Shown here piece after piece: positions 46,509-54,633 of a DNA stretch of 64,000 nucleotides. Source of the DNA: JANQSS01 sp965249735 (lineage in GTDB: Bacteria; Bacteroidota; Bacteroidia; Chitinophagales; Saprospiraceae); contig CBDFMS010000023.1 of the NCBI GenBank assembly GCA_965249735.1, positions 434,001-498,000 of the forward strand. The letters are read 5' to 3'. The translations under genes were made by a program, and so were the position numbers. Below the pieces are notes generated by a model. The model ran no database searches and was not told where the DNA came from. It saw nothing but the letters and a program-made list of their open reading frames with translations. Numbering within the stretch: the first letter of the stretch is position 1; each line of letters begins with the position of its first letter.

Positions 46509-46632
46509 CCTTGCGGATCTCAACTATATGGTTTACATTTCGACAAGTACACCATATCATTTATTCGACACATCTTCGAACCTCCTTCATACCAAATAGT
46601 ATCCGTTTGAGTAGAAAGGGCCCTTTTATTTT
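46509..46632 (+). promoter_or_regulatory. Conserved leader of lipoprotein copy 3 with terminator-like hairpin
   Basis: Same arrangement as at 45094: CCTTGCGGATCTCAACT, hairpin TATGGTTTA (46527-46535) with TACACCATA (46548-46556), then a second stem (46584-46619: CCTT/AAGG, TAC/GTA, CAAAT/GTTTG) followed by a T-rich run to 46632. The pairing is kept although two bases of the stem differ from copy 2. The start codon at 46683 is 50 nt downstream. Confidence 0.5.
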
Positions 46633-46682
46633 ACTGGCAATTTCTTATTGTCATTATTGTTCAATCTAAATTCTTATAACTC

Positions 46683-47374
46683 ATGAAAACTAATTTATTA
46701 TTAATTGGAATATTTGTCCTATTAGCTTGCTTCCTAACCAATTGTGATCAGGAAGATCTGACTATGGATAAAGCGCAAGTTGCCGACTCAGCAACAGAAA
46801 GAAGAAGGGCGGAAATGGCAATGGTGGTAACAACACGGCAATCGTATACCAATTGACCTATCAGGGGACTATTACCAATGAGACAGCCTATGGTCTTAAA
46901 AAACAAAGCAATCCGAGATCGGATATTTTGGAAACCGCTGACTGCGGGGGACCTTTCTTTTTGCATGGTATTCCTGATCTTTTGGCGGGATGCTATGATG
47001 AGATCTGTGTCACGTATCATTCTGTACGTCAATTTGCAAAAAAAAACATACCTGGACGAGTGCAGGCGATTTTCAAGTTCACTAACCCCATTTGTGATCG
47101 GGAATCAGTTACGTTTCTGATGAATGGAGAGATTACGGGTCAAGGTGATGAAGGACCATTCAGCTTGTTTCCTACATTAGGCAATCCTGTGACCGTTGAT
47201 TTTACTGATAATGGTACTGGTGCTGGTGGATGGTTTCTAAGCGGCTGTGAGGAATCCGGTTGCGTGGCGGGTGCAGCGGGAGAGGGAAATCGTATTCAAT
47301 TTACCGGTTTACAGATGCTGACAATCAGTGTTACACCAAATAGATGTGATAGTCTTGGTCCCTGTGAGCCGTAA
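46683..47374 (+). pseudogene. Gly/Asn-linker lipoprotein, copy 3, frameshifted, with an unrelated body
   Basis: The first 40 residues nearly repeat copy 2 (MKTNLLLIGIFVLLACFLTN then Cys 21, ending DSATER). A one-base deletion in the A-rich GAAAGAAG tract near 46800 then shifts the frame to a TGA at 46854-46856. In the +2 frame the linker continues (GGNGNGGNNTAIVYQLTYQG) and runs to 47374. The body (TADCGGPFFLHGIPDLLAGC, GAGGWFLSGCEESGCVAGAA, PNRCDSLGPCEP) is Cys-rich and unlike the bodies of copies 1, 2 and 4. So the gene is a module swap behind a shared leader, signal and linker, now broken unless recoded. Confidence 0.8.
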
Positions 47375-47502
47375 TGATGGTCGACAGCAACGCTTAACAC
47401 CCACCGGAAGTGAAAACAATGTCTCTCGGTGCCTCAACCTTTGATTATCGTTCACAGAGAGGAAAGCGGTCTATTTGAGGTCATGTACTTCATTGATTCC
47501 AT

Positions 47503-47838
47503 ATGGATATGGTATCCCGACTCGAACGTGCAGAACGAGCCAGGGGCCAAAAATACAGTCTCTGTGTTCAGAGTTGGGAACGAAATTGGAAAAACTTAAC
47601 AGCCTTTTTACATTACCCGACTGAGCTTCGAAAACTCATTTATACGACCAATATTATTGAAAGTTTCAATGCCAGTTTACGCAAATACACGAAGAATAAG
47701 AAGGTCTTTCCAAATGACGACGCAGCATTAAAATCAATTTATTTAGCAGCCATGCAAATCAGTAAAAAATGGCAAAAACGACCATCTGGCTGGGCAGGAA
47801 TTTACAACCAATTGACTATCTTGAACCCAGATCGAATT
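47503..47838 (+). mobile_element. IS256-family (mutator-type) transposase C-terminal remnant
   Basis: About 110 codons match the end of IS256-type transposases: SWERNWKNLTAFLHYPTELR then KLIYTTNIIESFNASLRKYT, KNKKVFPNDDAALKSIYLAA and GIYNQLTIL. The catalytic DDE region and both IS ends are missing. The stretch before 47503 (47375-47502) shows no further transposase. The remnant ends in the ORF shared with the lipoprotein tail. Confidence 0.85.
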
Positions 47839-48120
47839 ACCATGCGTGGGTTTATTCAAGATCAACCAGATGGTGATGAAATTATGTTACCTCAGGATAT
47901 TGGCGATTCTGTGGTGATGCTCTTTGACAGAATCAAAAATGAACAAGGACCAAATAGCCCTTGCGAAATGGAGAATACGTACTTCAATGTACCGGATCCA
48001 CATGGAAATTATATGGGCGGGCCATACCTCGCTAATCCAATTCCGGATCAATCCATCACGATTACCAAATTGAATCCGGATAATTATAATCCGTGTAATC
48101 CATGTATTACATGTGAATAA
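47503..48120 (+). pseudogene. In-frame chimera: IS256 transposase tail fused to lipoprotein copy 4 tail
   Basis: One open 205-codon frame. Codons 1 to about 111 are the transposase remnant. From ITMRGFIQDQ (about 47836) it becomes the C-terminal half of the lipoprotein family: DIGDSVVMLFDRIKNEQGPN, then MENTYFNVPDPHGNYMGGPY, ending IPDQSITITKLNPDNYNPCN followed by PCITCE. The join lies at RI-TMRG, where transposase (...DRI) and lipoprotein (RVTMRG) have similar codons. The lipoprotein N-terminus and signal are gone, so the product would not be exported. Unlikely to be functional. Confidence 0.8.
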
Positions 48121-48153
48121 TCTGATTCTCGAATGAATTAGATAAAAATGGTC

Positions 48154-48184
48154 GTTCCGGCATCTTATAGAAAGATGTCGGAAC
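48154..48184 (+). terminator. 13-bp hairpin after the chimera
   Basis: GTTCCGGCATCTT (48154-48166) pairs with AAGATGTCGGAAC (48172-48184) with one G-U wobble and a 5-nt loop. It is followed by GCTTGTTT, a weak U-tract. It probably was the terminator of lipoprotein copy 4. Confidence 0.55.
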
Positions 48185-48217
48185 GCTTGTTTAGGACCTC
48201 AAATTCATGCGGCATCC

Positions 48218-48394
48218 ATGTTCTTCGCAGATGGTGGTGCCGTAAGAGATGCCGAACAGAAATTGGCAGGAAATCATTCTGAGATCTGGTCAGGTACCGA
48301 TAATTCAGGATTACCCGTCATGCCAGGCATTTATCTCATCAGCGTTGAAACTGAAAATAACAAGTCGATGAAGAAATTAGTATTCGGCGGATAA
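48218..48394 (+). pseudogene. Remnant of a T9SS (FlgD-like) C-terminal domain
   Basis: A 58-residue open frame reads like the end of a T9SS cargo protein: LAGNHSEIWSGTDNSGLPVM then PGIYLISVETENNKSMKKLV and a stop. The N-terminal part of the gene is absent. Its position beside an IS256 remnant and a truncated lipoprotein points to a deletion that joined unrelated gene ends. Followed by a strong terminator. Confidence 0.65.
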
Positions 48395-48421
48395 AGACAG
48401 AATTCGTTTTAAATAAAGAAA

Positions 48422-48453
48422 AACCCACCGTTGTGATCAACGGTGGGTTTTTT
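48422..48453 (+). terminator. Strong intrinsic terminator
   Basis: AACCCACCGTTG (48422-48433) and CAACGGTGGGTT (48438-48449) form a perfect 12-bp stem with a TGAT loop, followed by TTTT (48450-48453) and further T-rich sequence. It lies 27 bp after the T9SS remnant and ahead of the cyclase-AraC gene. Confidence 0.9.
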
Positions 48454-48545
48454 ATTTTGCGAATTGAAATGGGATATACACATAGGCTTATCTTCGGCAT
48501 TTATTTGATAGCCGATCCATACGGGATTATTCAGTTAAACCAGCA

Positions 48546-50873
48546 ATGAAAGAAGAGAAAGTACGCCAACTTGCAGCAGTCATGTTCACAGATATCGTGG
48601 GTTATACTGCATTGATGCAAGAAGATGAGGCTGTGGCAATCAAGGTTCGAGCGAAACATCGAAAGGTGTTTGAGGAACAACATAAGTTGTATCAAGGTGA
48701 GATCATACAGTATTATGGGGATGGTGCATTAAGCATTTTTAGAAGTGCCATCCAGGCAGCAAAATGCGCCATCGAAGTCCAAAGACGATTACAGGAAGGA
48801 GATCCTGTGCCTATGAGAATGGGTCTTCACATGGGGGATATTGTATTTAATAAAACTGAGGTCTATGGTGACGGGGTGAACTTTGCTTCGCGCATCGAAA
48901 GTATGGGCGTGGCCGGTGCCGTGCTCCTGTCCGGTAAATTAAATGAAGAGCTCAAAAATCACACAGATATTTCCACAACTTCACTTGGTCATTTTCAACT
49001 TAAAAATATAAATGCACCGGTTGAAGTATTTGCAATTTCAAATGACGGCATCGTTGTTCCTAGTCCCCACGAATTAAAAGGCAAACAAAAAGTACAACAT
49101 AAAACCATCGCCGTTTTGCCTTTCGTCAATATGAGTTCGAATGCCGACAATGAATACTTTAGTGATGGAATAACCGAAGAAATCATCAATGCTTTATCAA
49201 AAATAAAGAGCCTCAAAGTTACGTCGAGAACTTCCTCGTTCTTCTTTAAAAATAAAAATATTCCTATCAAACAAATCGCCAGTGAACTCAATGTTTCGGC
49301 CATTCTTGAAGGAAGTATTCGCGTTTCAAATGATACAATAAGAATTACAGCTCAGCTCATACAGGCTGAGGAAGATTTTCATTTCTGGTCTGAATCATGG
49401 GATAGAGAAATGAAAAACATTTTTGAAATTCAGGATGAAATCAGTTTGATCATTGCTGAAAAATTAAGGGAAAATTTTGGACATTTCGAAATTCAGGATC
49501 ACCTCGTTAATCCACAAACTCAAAATATTGATGCCTATGAATATTCATTGAAAGCGAGGTTCCATTACAATAAATGGAATCCGGAAGATGTGAACCTCGC
49601 CATTTCACTCTATGAAAAAGCGCTTGAACTGGATGCAGAGCATACGGAATCACTGCTCGGCCTGGCTGATTGTTATGGTTTCCTGGGAACAACCGGATTC
49701 TTGCCCGGCGACGAAGCATGGGGTAAGGCGGCTCAATTGACCGACCAGGCTTATCTACTAAATGATCAATTACCCGGTGTCTATTATCAACGCGCAAACC
49801 TTTCTTTCTTTGTATCCTGTGATTTTGAAAATTCTTACAAACAAGCCTTAAAAGCAATTGAATTAAAACCAAATTATGTTGAGGCCCAACAGTTCGTTTC
49901 ATTTTTGTACATGATCTCCGGCCAAATGGAAAAGGCCGAAAAACACCTTGATATTGCACTGGCCATTGACCCGTTGTCACAAGAAACTCAGTTTTTTAAC
50001 GCGTATTTTCATTATAAAACCGGTGATTTTAATAAGGCACTCGTGATATTGGATGACTGTCTGGATAAGAATCCTAAAAACATCCCGGCTCATACAGTAA
50101 AATGCTATTGCCTCCTCATGCTAAACCGACATGAAGACGTCCTTCATTATTTTGATTCAGTGCCGAAAGAAATTATCGTCCCCGTAGAAAAAATAGGCAT
50201 CAAGGGCTTAGTCTTTGCCGCAGCATCGGACGAGATAAATATTGACAGGCAATTAGAGTTATTAGCAGAGCTTGCCAATACTCCAGATGGCTACCAGGCC
50301 AATTCATATATATTTATGATGTATGCTTCTCTCCGAAAGAATGATGAAGCTTTCGCCTGGATTGATCAGGCTATTGAAACTAAAAGCAATTTATTACTCA
50401 TTCATTTTGCTGACCCCCTGGCCAATCCAATTAAAGATGATCTGCGCTATCCTAAAATTCAAAAAAAACTATTTCCTATTGTTCAGGAAGAAAAAAAATC
50501 ACAATCCGGAAAAATACTGCTTGACAAAGATGCCGCCATCACATATTCAAATCGCTTATTAAATTATATGGATGAAGAAAGACCCTATCTGGATTCAAGT
50601 TTGTCATTGCGATCACTCGCCGTTCAAATCGATATGCATCCAAACCAATTGTCCTGGTTGCTCAATGAGAGTATCGGAAAAAATTTCAATGAATTCGTCA
50701 ATCACTATCGCGTTGAAGCCTTCAAGCGATTAGCAACTGATCCTAACAATGCCCATATTACTTTGATTGGTCTGGCCTATGAAAGCGGATTTAATTCGAA
50801 GACCGTTTTCAATACGTACTTCAAAAAAGAAACGGGACATACACCAAAGCAATTTCTCAAGCAACAGAATTAA
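48546..50873 (+). CDS. Class III cyclase - TolB-like - TPR - AraC fusion regulator
   Basis: A 775-residue multi-domain protein. Residues 1-170 are a class III nucleotide cyclase with both metal aspartates (D16 in FTDIVGY, D59 in YYGDG) and YGDGVNFASRIESM. Residues about 185-310 match the TolB-N/FlgO-like segment often found after such cyclases (KTIAVLPFVNMSSNADNEYF followed by SDGITEEII). Residues 320-600 carry TPR repeats. The C-terminal 110 residues are an AraC-type double HTH (QIDMHPNQLSWLLNESIG, GFNSKTVFNTYFKKETGHTP). No membrane helix is predicted. It may couple cyclic-nucleotide synthesis or binding to transcription. Confidence 0.87.
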   Translation: MKEEKVRQLAAVMFTDIVGYTALMQEDEAVAIKVRAKHRKVFEEQHKLYQGEIIQYYGDGALSIFRSAIQAAKCAIEVQRRLQEGDPVPMRMGLHMGDIVFNKTEVYGDGVNFASRIESMGVAGAVLLSGKLNEELKNHTDISTTSLGHFQLKNINAPVEVFAISNDGIVVPSPHELKGKQKVQHKTIAVLPFVNMSSNADNEYFSDGITEEIINALSKIKSLKVTSRTSSFFFKNKNIPIKQIASELNVSAILEGSIRVSNDTIRITAQLIQAEEDFHFWSESWDREMKNIFEIQDEISLIIAEKLRENFGHFEIQDHLVNPQTQNIDAYEYSLKARFHYNKWNPEDVNLAISLYEKALELDAEHTESLLGLADCYGFLGTTGFLPGDEAWGKAAQLTDQAYLLNDQLPGVYYQRANLSFFVSCDFENSYKQALKAIELKPNYVEAQQFVSFLYMISGQMEKAEKHLDIALAIDPLSQETQFFNAYFHYKTGDFNKALVILDDCLDKNPKNIPAHTVKCYCLLMLNRHEDVLHYFDSVPKEIIVPVEKIGIKGLVFAAASDEINIDRQLELLAELANTPDGYQANSYIFMMYASLRKNDEAFAWIDQAIETKSNLLLIHFADPLANPIKDDLRYPKIQKKLFPIVQEEKKSQSGKILLDKDAAITYSNRLLNYMDEERPYLDSSLSLRSLAVQIDMHPNQLSWLLNESIGKNFNEFVNHYRVEAFKRLATDPNNAHITLIGLAYESGFNSKTVFNTYFKKETGHTPKQFLKQQN

Positions 50874-50989
50874 TACTCTCCTACTAAAATCCGGGGTTGA
50901 CATCTAATCTTGTTTGTCGCAGAATTTTCACCATATAAGTAAATTATCATATCTTGAGACATCCACAACTATAAATTAATTCAAAACCT

Positions 50990-53203
50990 ATGAAGGGTAT
51001 TATATATTCCACATTGTTGATTTTCGTAACCTCTGGTCTTTGGGCTCAATGTAGCTTCGATCCTACTGTCACTGTCAGTCCTTATGACCCGGACAATGTG
51101 TATTGTCCTGACGATGTCATTACCCTATCGACTGAGGCGTATGACAGTTATCAGTGGTTTTACAATTTTACAAATTCGAATACGGGTGGAACGCCTGTTA
51201 CCGGTGGCACCACACAGACAATAGATGTCGATGCAGGTACCTGGGCCGTGGTATACTTTTATGTGGAAGCCACCTCAAACGGATGTACTGAAGCCTCGCC
51301 CACTGTGGTATGGGATGCCTGGGTATTCCTGGCCCCTGCGATTAGTGGCCCTGCCGGAGGAGATTATTGCGAAGGAACGTCCATCACAATAGAGAATGCG
51401 TTTCCTGGCCCTGCCTTTTTTCAATGGTTTTTAGACGGAGTGGCCATCAACGGAGCCACCCAATCAACATATATGGTGGTTCAATCAGGCCTCTATACAT
51501 TAGAAGCGGCTTACCCAGAATGCCCTAACTATTGGCTTTCATCAGGAACCGGACCCACTTATAATTTGATTCCGCCAATAATTCCTGTGATTACTTTAGT
51601 CGGAGGCAGCCTGATGTCAACATCAGCTATGAATTATCAATGGTTTTTGGATGGTGCCCCGATAAGTGGTGCTAGCCAACAGAGTTATACGCCCACTGTT
51701 GCAGGTATGTACACCGTTCGAACAACAGATGCCAATGGCTGCGTTGGATTTTCCCTTCCTTTCGATTTTGACCCAAGTCAGGTTGATAGTGACATGGATG
51801 GTTATACGGCCGATGTTGATTGTAATGATAATGACGCTGCTATCAATCCAGGAGCTACTGAAATTCCTAACAACGACGTGGATGAAAATTGTGATGGGAT
51901 CATCCTTATTATTGACGATGATATGGACGGATACAATTCTGATGAAGATTGCAACGATTTGGATTCATTGATCAATCCGGGGGCTACCGAAATCCCCAAT
52001 AATGACGTAGACGAAGATTGTGATGGAATTGCATTAATAATTGATGTGGACATGGATGGATTTAATTCCGATGAAGACTGTAATGACATGGACGCTGCCA
52101 TCAACCCGGATGCTGATGAAATTCCTAATAATGACGTAGACGAAAATTGCGATGGTATTATATTAATTATCGATATCGACATGGACGGATACAATTCCGG
52201 TGAAGATTGCAATGATTTCGATCCACTCATTAATCCAGGTGCAGACGAAATTCCAAACAATCAGGTCGACGAAGACTGTGATGGAATTGCATTAATAATT
52301 GATATAGACATGGATGGATTTAATTCTGATGAAGATTGCAATGATTTGGATGCAGCAATTAATCCTGACGCAATGGAAATCCCTAATAATGATGTGGATG
52401 AAAATTGTGACGGTATCATTTTGATCATCGATGTAGACATGGACGGCTTTAATTCTGATGAAGATTGTAACGACATGGATGCATCAATCAATCCTGACGC
52501 GGTAGAAATTCCGAATAATGACGTAGATGAAAATTGCGACAGCATCATTCTGATCATAGATATGGACATGGACGGCTTTAATTCTGATGAAGACTGCAAT
52601 GACGCCGACAGTACCATTAATCCTGACGCGGTTGAAATTCCTAACAATGATATAGACGAAAACTGTGACAGCATCATTCTAATCATAGATATGGATATGG
52701 ACGGCTTCAATTCTGATGAAGATTGTAATGATGCCGATAGTCTGATTAATCCGGATGCCATCGAGATTCCGAATAATGATGTCGACGAAAATTGTGACAG
52801 CATCATTTTAATTATCGATGATGATATGGACGGCTTTAATTCTGATGAAGATTGCGATGACATGAACAACATGATCTATCCAGGTGCTCCGGAAATCTAC
52901 AACAATGGTATTGATGAAAATTGTGATGGTATGGACTCGACAAATACAACTACAATTGAAATACAAACCAATAAAATAACTCTATTCCCTACACCTGCTC
53001 AGAATATTCTGCATATTGATACAGAATTAGATTTAAATAAATCGATTCATGTATTTAATATGCTCGGCCAACTCGTGTTGACTCAAACCGAAATGGAAGT
53101 TCCGTATTCGGTTGATGTATCTACGCTGGATAATGGGTTGTACTTTTTGGTTCTAAACAATGAACAAAGACAGGTTAAACAATTTGTGATTATGAGAAAA
53201 TAA
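50990..53203 (+). CDS. T9SS-secreted protein with nine MopE-type metal-binding repeats
   Basis: A 737-residue protein: signal peptide (MKGIIYSTLLIFVTSGLWAQ), two or three Ig-like domains (about 25-255, each with a W/YQWF core), and nine 43-residue repeats (about 266-650) of the type DxDMDGFNSDEDCNDxDxxI then NPxAxEIPNNDVDENCDGI. A T9SS type A sorting domain closes the chain (LFPTPAQNILHIDTEL to VKQFVIMRK). The Asp-rich loops with two Cys per repeat resemble calcium-binding thrombospondin type 3 or MopE repeats. Likely an extracellular, calcium-stabilised stalk or adhesin. Confidence 0.88.
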   Translation: MKGIIYSTLLIFVTSGLWAQCSFDPTVTVSPYDPDNVYCPDDVITLSTEAYDSYQWFYNFTNSNTGGTPVTGGTTQTIDVDAGTWAVVYFYVEATSNGCTEASPTVVWDAWVFLAPAISGPAGGDYCEGTSITIENAFPGPAFFQWFLDGVAINGATQSTYMVVQSGLYTLEAAYPECPNYWLSSGTGPTYNLIPPIIPVITLVGGSLMSTSAMNYQWFLDGAPISGASQQSYTPTVAGMYTVRTTDANGCVGFSLPFDFDPSQVDSDMDGYTADVDCNDNDAAINPGATEIPNNDVDENCDGIILIIDDDMDGYNSDEDCNDLDSLINPGATEIPNNDVDEDCDGIALIIDVDMDGFNSDEDCNDMDAAINPDADEIPNNDVDENCDGIILIIDIDMDGYNSGEDCNDFDPLINPGADEIPNNQVDEDCDGIALIIDIDMDGFNSDEDCNDLDAAINPDAMEIPNNDVDENCDGIILIIDVDMDGFNSDEDCNDMDASINPDAVEIPNNDVDENCDSIILIIDMDMDGFNSDEDCNDADSTINPDAVEIPNNDIDENCDSIILIIDMDMDGFNSDEDCNDADSLINPDAIEIPNNDVDENCDSIILIIDDDMDGFNSDEDCDDMNNMIYPGAPEIYNNGIDENCDGMDSTNTTTIEIQTNKITLFPTPAQNILHIDTELDLNKSIHVFNMLGQLVLTQTEMEVPYSVDVSTLDNGLYFLVLNNEQRQVKQFVIMRK
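51785..52945 (+). repeat. Nine in-frame tandem repeats, 129 bp each
   Basis: The period is exactly 129 bp (43 codons): unit starts are 51785, 51914, and on to 52817. Units 6-8 share CDS in place of CDG (ENCDSIILII), showing recent spread of one variant, while units 3 and 5 resemble each other. The ninth is degenerate (CDDMNNMIYPGAPEIYNNGI). Copy number may differ between strains. Confidence 0.9.
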
Positions 53204-53204
53204 G

Positions 53205-53357
53205 GCGTGTGAGCTTTTTATTCTAACTCTGTTTTCTGATATTAAATCGTTTGCATTTACATCTTTGGTGGCGATATTTTCTAGTGCATTAATCTATGGC
53301 TACGAAGCCAATGCCGTGGATAAAAAAGAAATTCACTTGGTTATTGACGGTTTATAA
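53205..53357 (+). pseudogene. Possible truncated membrane-anchored gene fragment (metallophosphoesterase-like N-terminus)
   Basis: An open frame without a start codon reads LFILTLFSDIKSFAFTSLVA then IFSSALIYGYEANAVDKKEI and HLVIDGL, ending at TAA 53355-53357. A membrane helix followed by a short beta strand is the pattern just before the catalytic domain in some membrane metallophosphoesterases of Bacteroidota. The rest is missing. The assignment is a weak recollection; it may be chance. The remaining gap to 53560 holds nothing recognised. Confidence 0.25.
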
Positions 53358-53560
53358 AAAAAGTATTAGGCACTTGAATACCTCATAAGAGCCCGGCCCA
53401 CATTACGCGGACAGCCCACTTTGCGAACCCCATTATTGCGTTCCGAATTATAATTGCGAACGTTTGACTGAATCACCCAACTTAGCTTTGTTTCAGATTC
53501 GACACAATTTATGTGATGAATCGGATTGATTCAATTTTTTTTAAACGCAGTCATATGTTA

Positions 53561-54553
53561 ATGAAAGCCATAGTATGTACCAAATATGGATCCCCCGATG
53601 TCCTACAACTCAAAGAGGTAAATCGCCCAATACCCGGTGATCGAGATTTGCTGATCAAGGTTGAAACATCAACCGCTACGAGGGCTGACACCATGATGCG
53701 CAAAGCAGATCCTTTCATCAGCAGGTTTTTCCTTGGTTTGATGAAACCGAAAAATACGATTACAGGTACAGGTTTTGCAGGGCGCGTTGAATCGGTTGGC
53801 AAGGAGGTGACCAGGTTTGCAAAAGGCAACTCCGTCTTTGGAGAAACGGGGGTGACGTTTGGTGCCAACGCCGAATATGTCAGGGTTTCGGAAGATGGTG
53901 TTCTGGAAACACTCCCAACCAATATGACATTTGAGGATGCGGCTCCCTTGTGCGATGGTGCACTGACTTCATTGAATTTTCTTAAAGAAATAGGTGATAT
54001 TAAACCCGGACAAAATGTGCTCATTAACGGGGCATCAGGCAGTCTGGGCACGGCAGCTGTTCAACTCGCCAAACGTTTTGGGGCGGAAGTAACCGGTGTT
54101 TGCAGTGCCAAAAATCTAGAGTTAGTGAAATCCCTTGGCGCCAACCATGTCATTGATTACACAAAAACAGATTTTACACGTAGTGATAAGCGATATGACA
54201 TTATTTATGACACCGTTGGCAAGCTTTCTTTCCGAAAGTGTAAGGCGTCTTTAACTGCACAAGGCGTTTTCCTATCACCTGTACTGCAATTGTCGCTTCT
54301 TTTTCAAATGATTCGCACGTCATTGTTCGGCACCAAAAAGGCAAAATTTTCAGCAACCGGATTGCTACCGGCACCGAAACTTCGTAGCTTTCTTAAAGAA
54401 CTTGTGAACCTCATCGAGGACGGTCAATTAAAAACCGTCATTGACAGACGGTTCAAGTTAGCTCAGGCCGCTGAGGCACATCGTTTTGTTGATACAGGTC
54501 ATAAAACAGGAAATGTTGTTATCATTCATAATGATGGCTCTGAATCCGTTTGA
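53561..54553 (+). CDS. NAD(P)-dependent quinone-reductase/alcohol dehydrogenase family (MDR) protein
   Basis: The ATG at 53561 gives MKAIVCTKYGSPDVLQLKEV, the usual MDR start; ATGs at 53513 and 53555 are in frame but add a poor N-terminus. The 330-residue product has a GroES-like N-terminal domain and the cofactor site INGASGSLGTAAVQLAKRFG (about 152-171). Zinc-ligand Cys and His of the alcohol dehydrogenases are absent, so it belongs to the quinone oxidoreductase-like group. The C-terminus (AAEAHRFVDTGHKTGNVVI) is typical. Substrate unknown. Confidence 0.87.
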   Translation: MKAIVCTKYGSPDVLQLKEVNRPIPGDRDLLIKVETSTATRADTMMRKADPFISRFFLGLMKPKNTITGTGFAGRVESVGKEVTRFAKGNSVFGETGVTFGANAEYVRVSEDGVLETLPTNMTFEDAAPLCDGALTSLNFLKEIGDIKPGQNVLINGASGSLGTAAVQLAKRFGAEVTGVCSAKNLELVKSLGANHVIDYTKTDFTRSDKRYDIIYDTVGKLSFRKCKASLTAQGVFLSPVLQLSLLFQMIRTSLFGTKKAKFSATGLLPAPKLRSFLKELVNLIEDGQLKTVIDRRFKLAQAAEAHRFVDTGHKTGNVVIIHNDGSESV

Positions 54554-54633
54554 CTATTCTGACAACAATCGACCCATCAGAACAGGGTATCATTAACAGA
54601 AGATATTATCTATCTTTATAAAAACTCTATACA

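Noticed and set aside
46853..47374. Reading copy 3's body as an independent gene starting at 46853
   Set aside because: The first codon is TTG in the middle of the linker continuation; restoring one base joins it to the lipoprotein signal, so it is the second half of a frameshifted gene.
48154..48184. Hairpin near the IS256 remnant as an IS terminal inverted repeat
   Set aside because: The stem closes on itself with a 5-nt loop and lies beyond the lipoprotein tail, so it is a terminator-type structure; no matching repeat was found on the other side of the transposase remnant.
51802..52872. Long minus-strand open frames (152 and 203 codons) opposite the repeat protein
   Set aside because: They are the antisense of the nine 129-bp repeats; Ser/Gln-rich composition and exact period show they are shadows.
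51785..52945. Regularly spaced repeats that might look like a CRISPR array
   Set aside because: The unit is 129 bp, continuous, in frame and coding; there are no short direct repeats with unique spacers and no cas genes.
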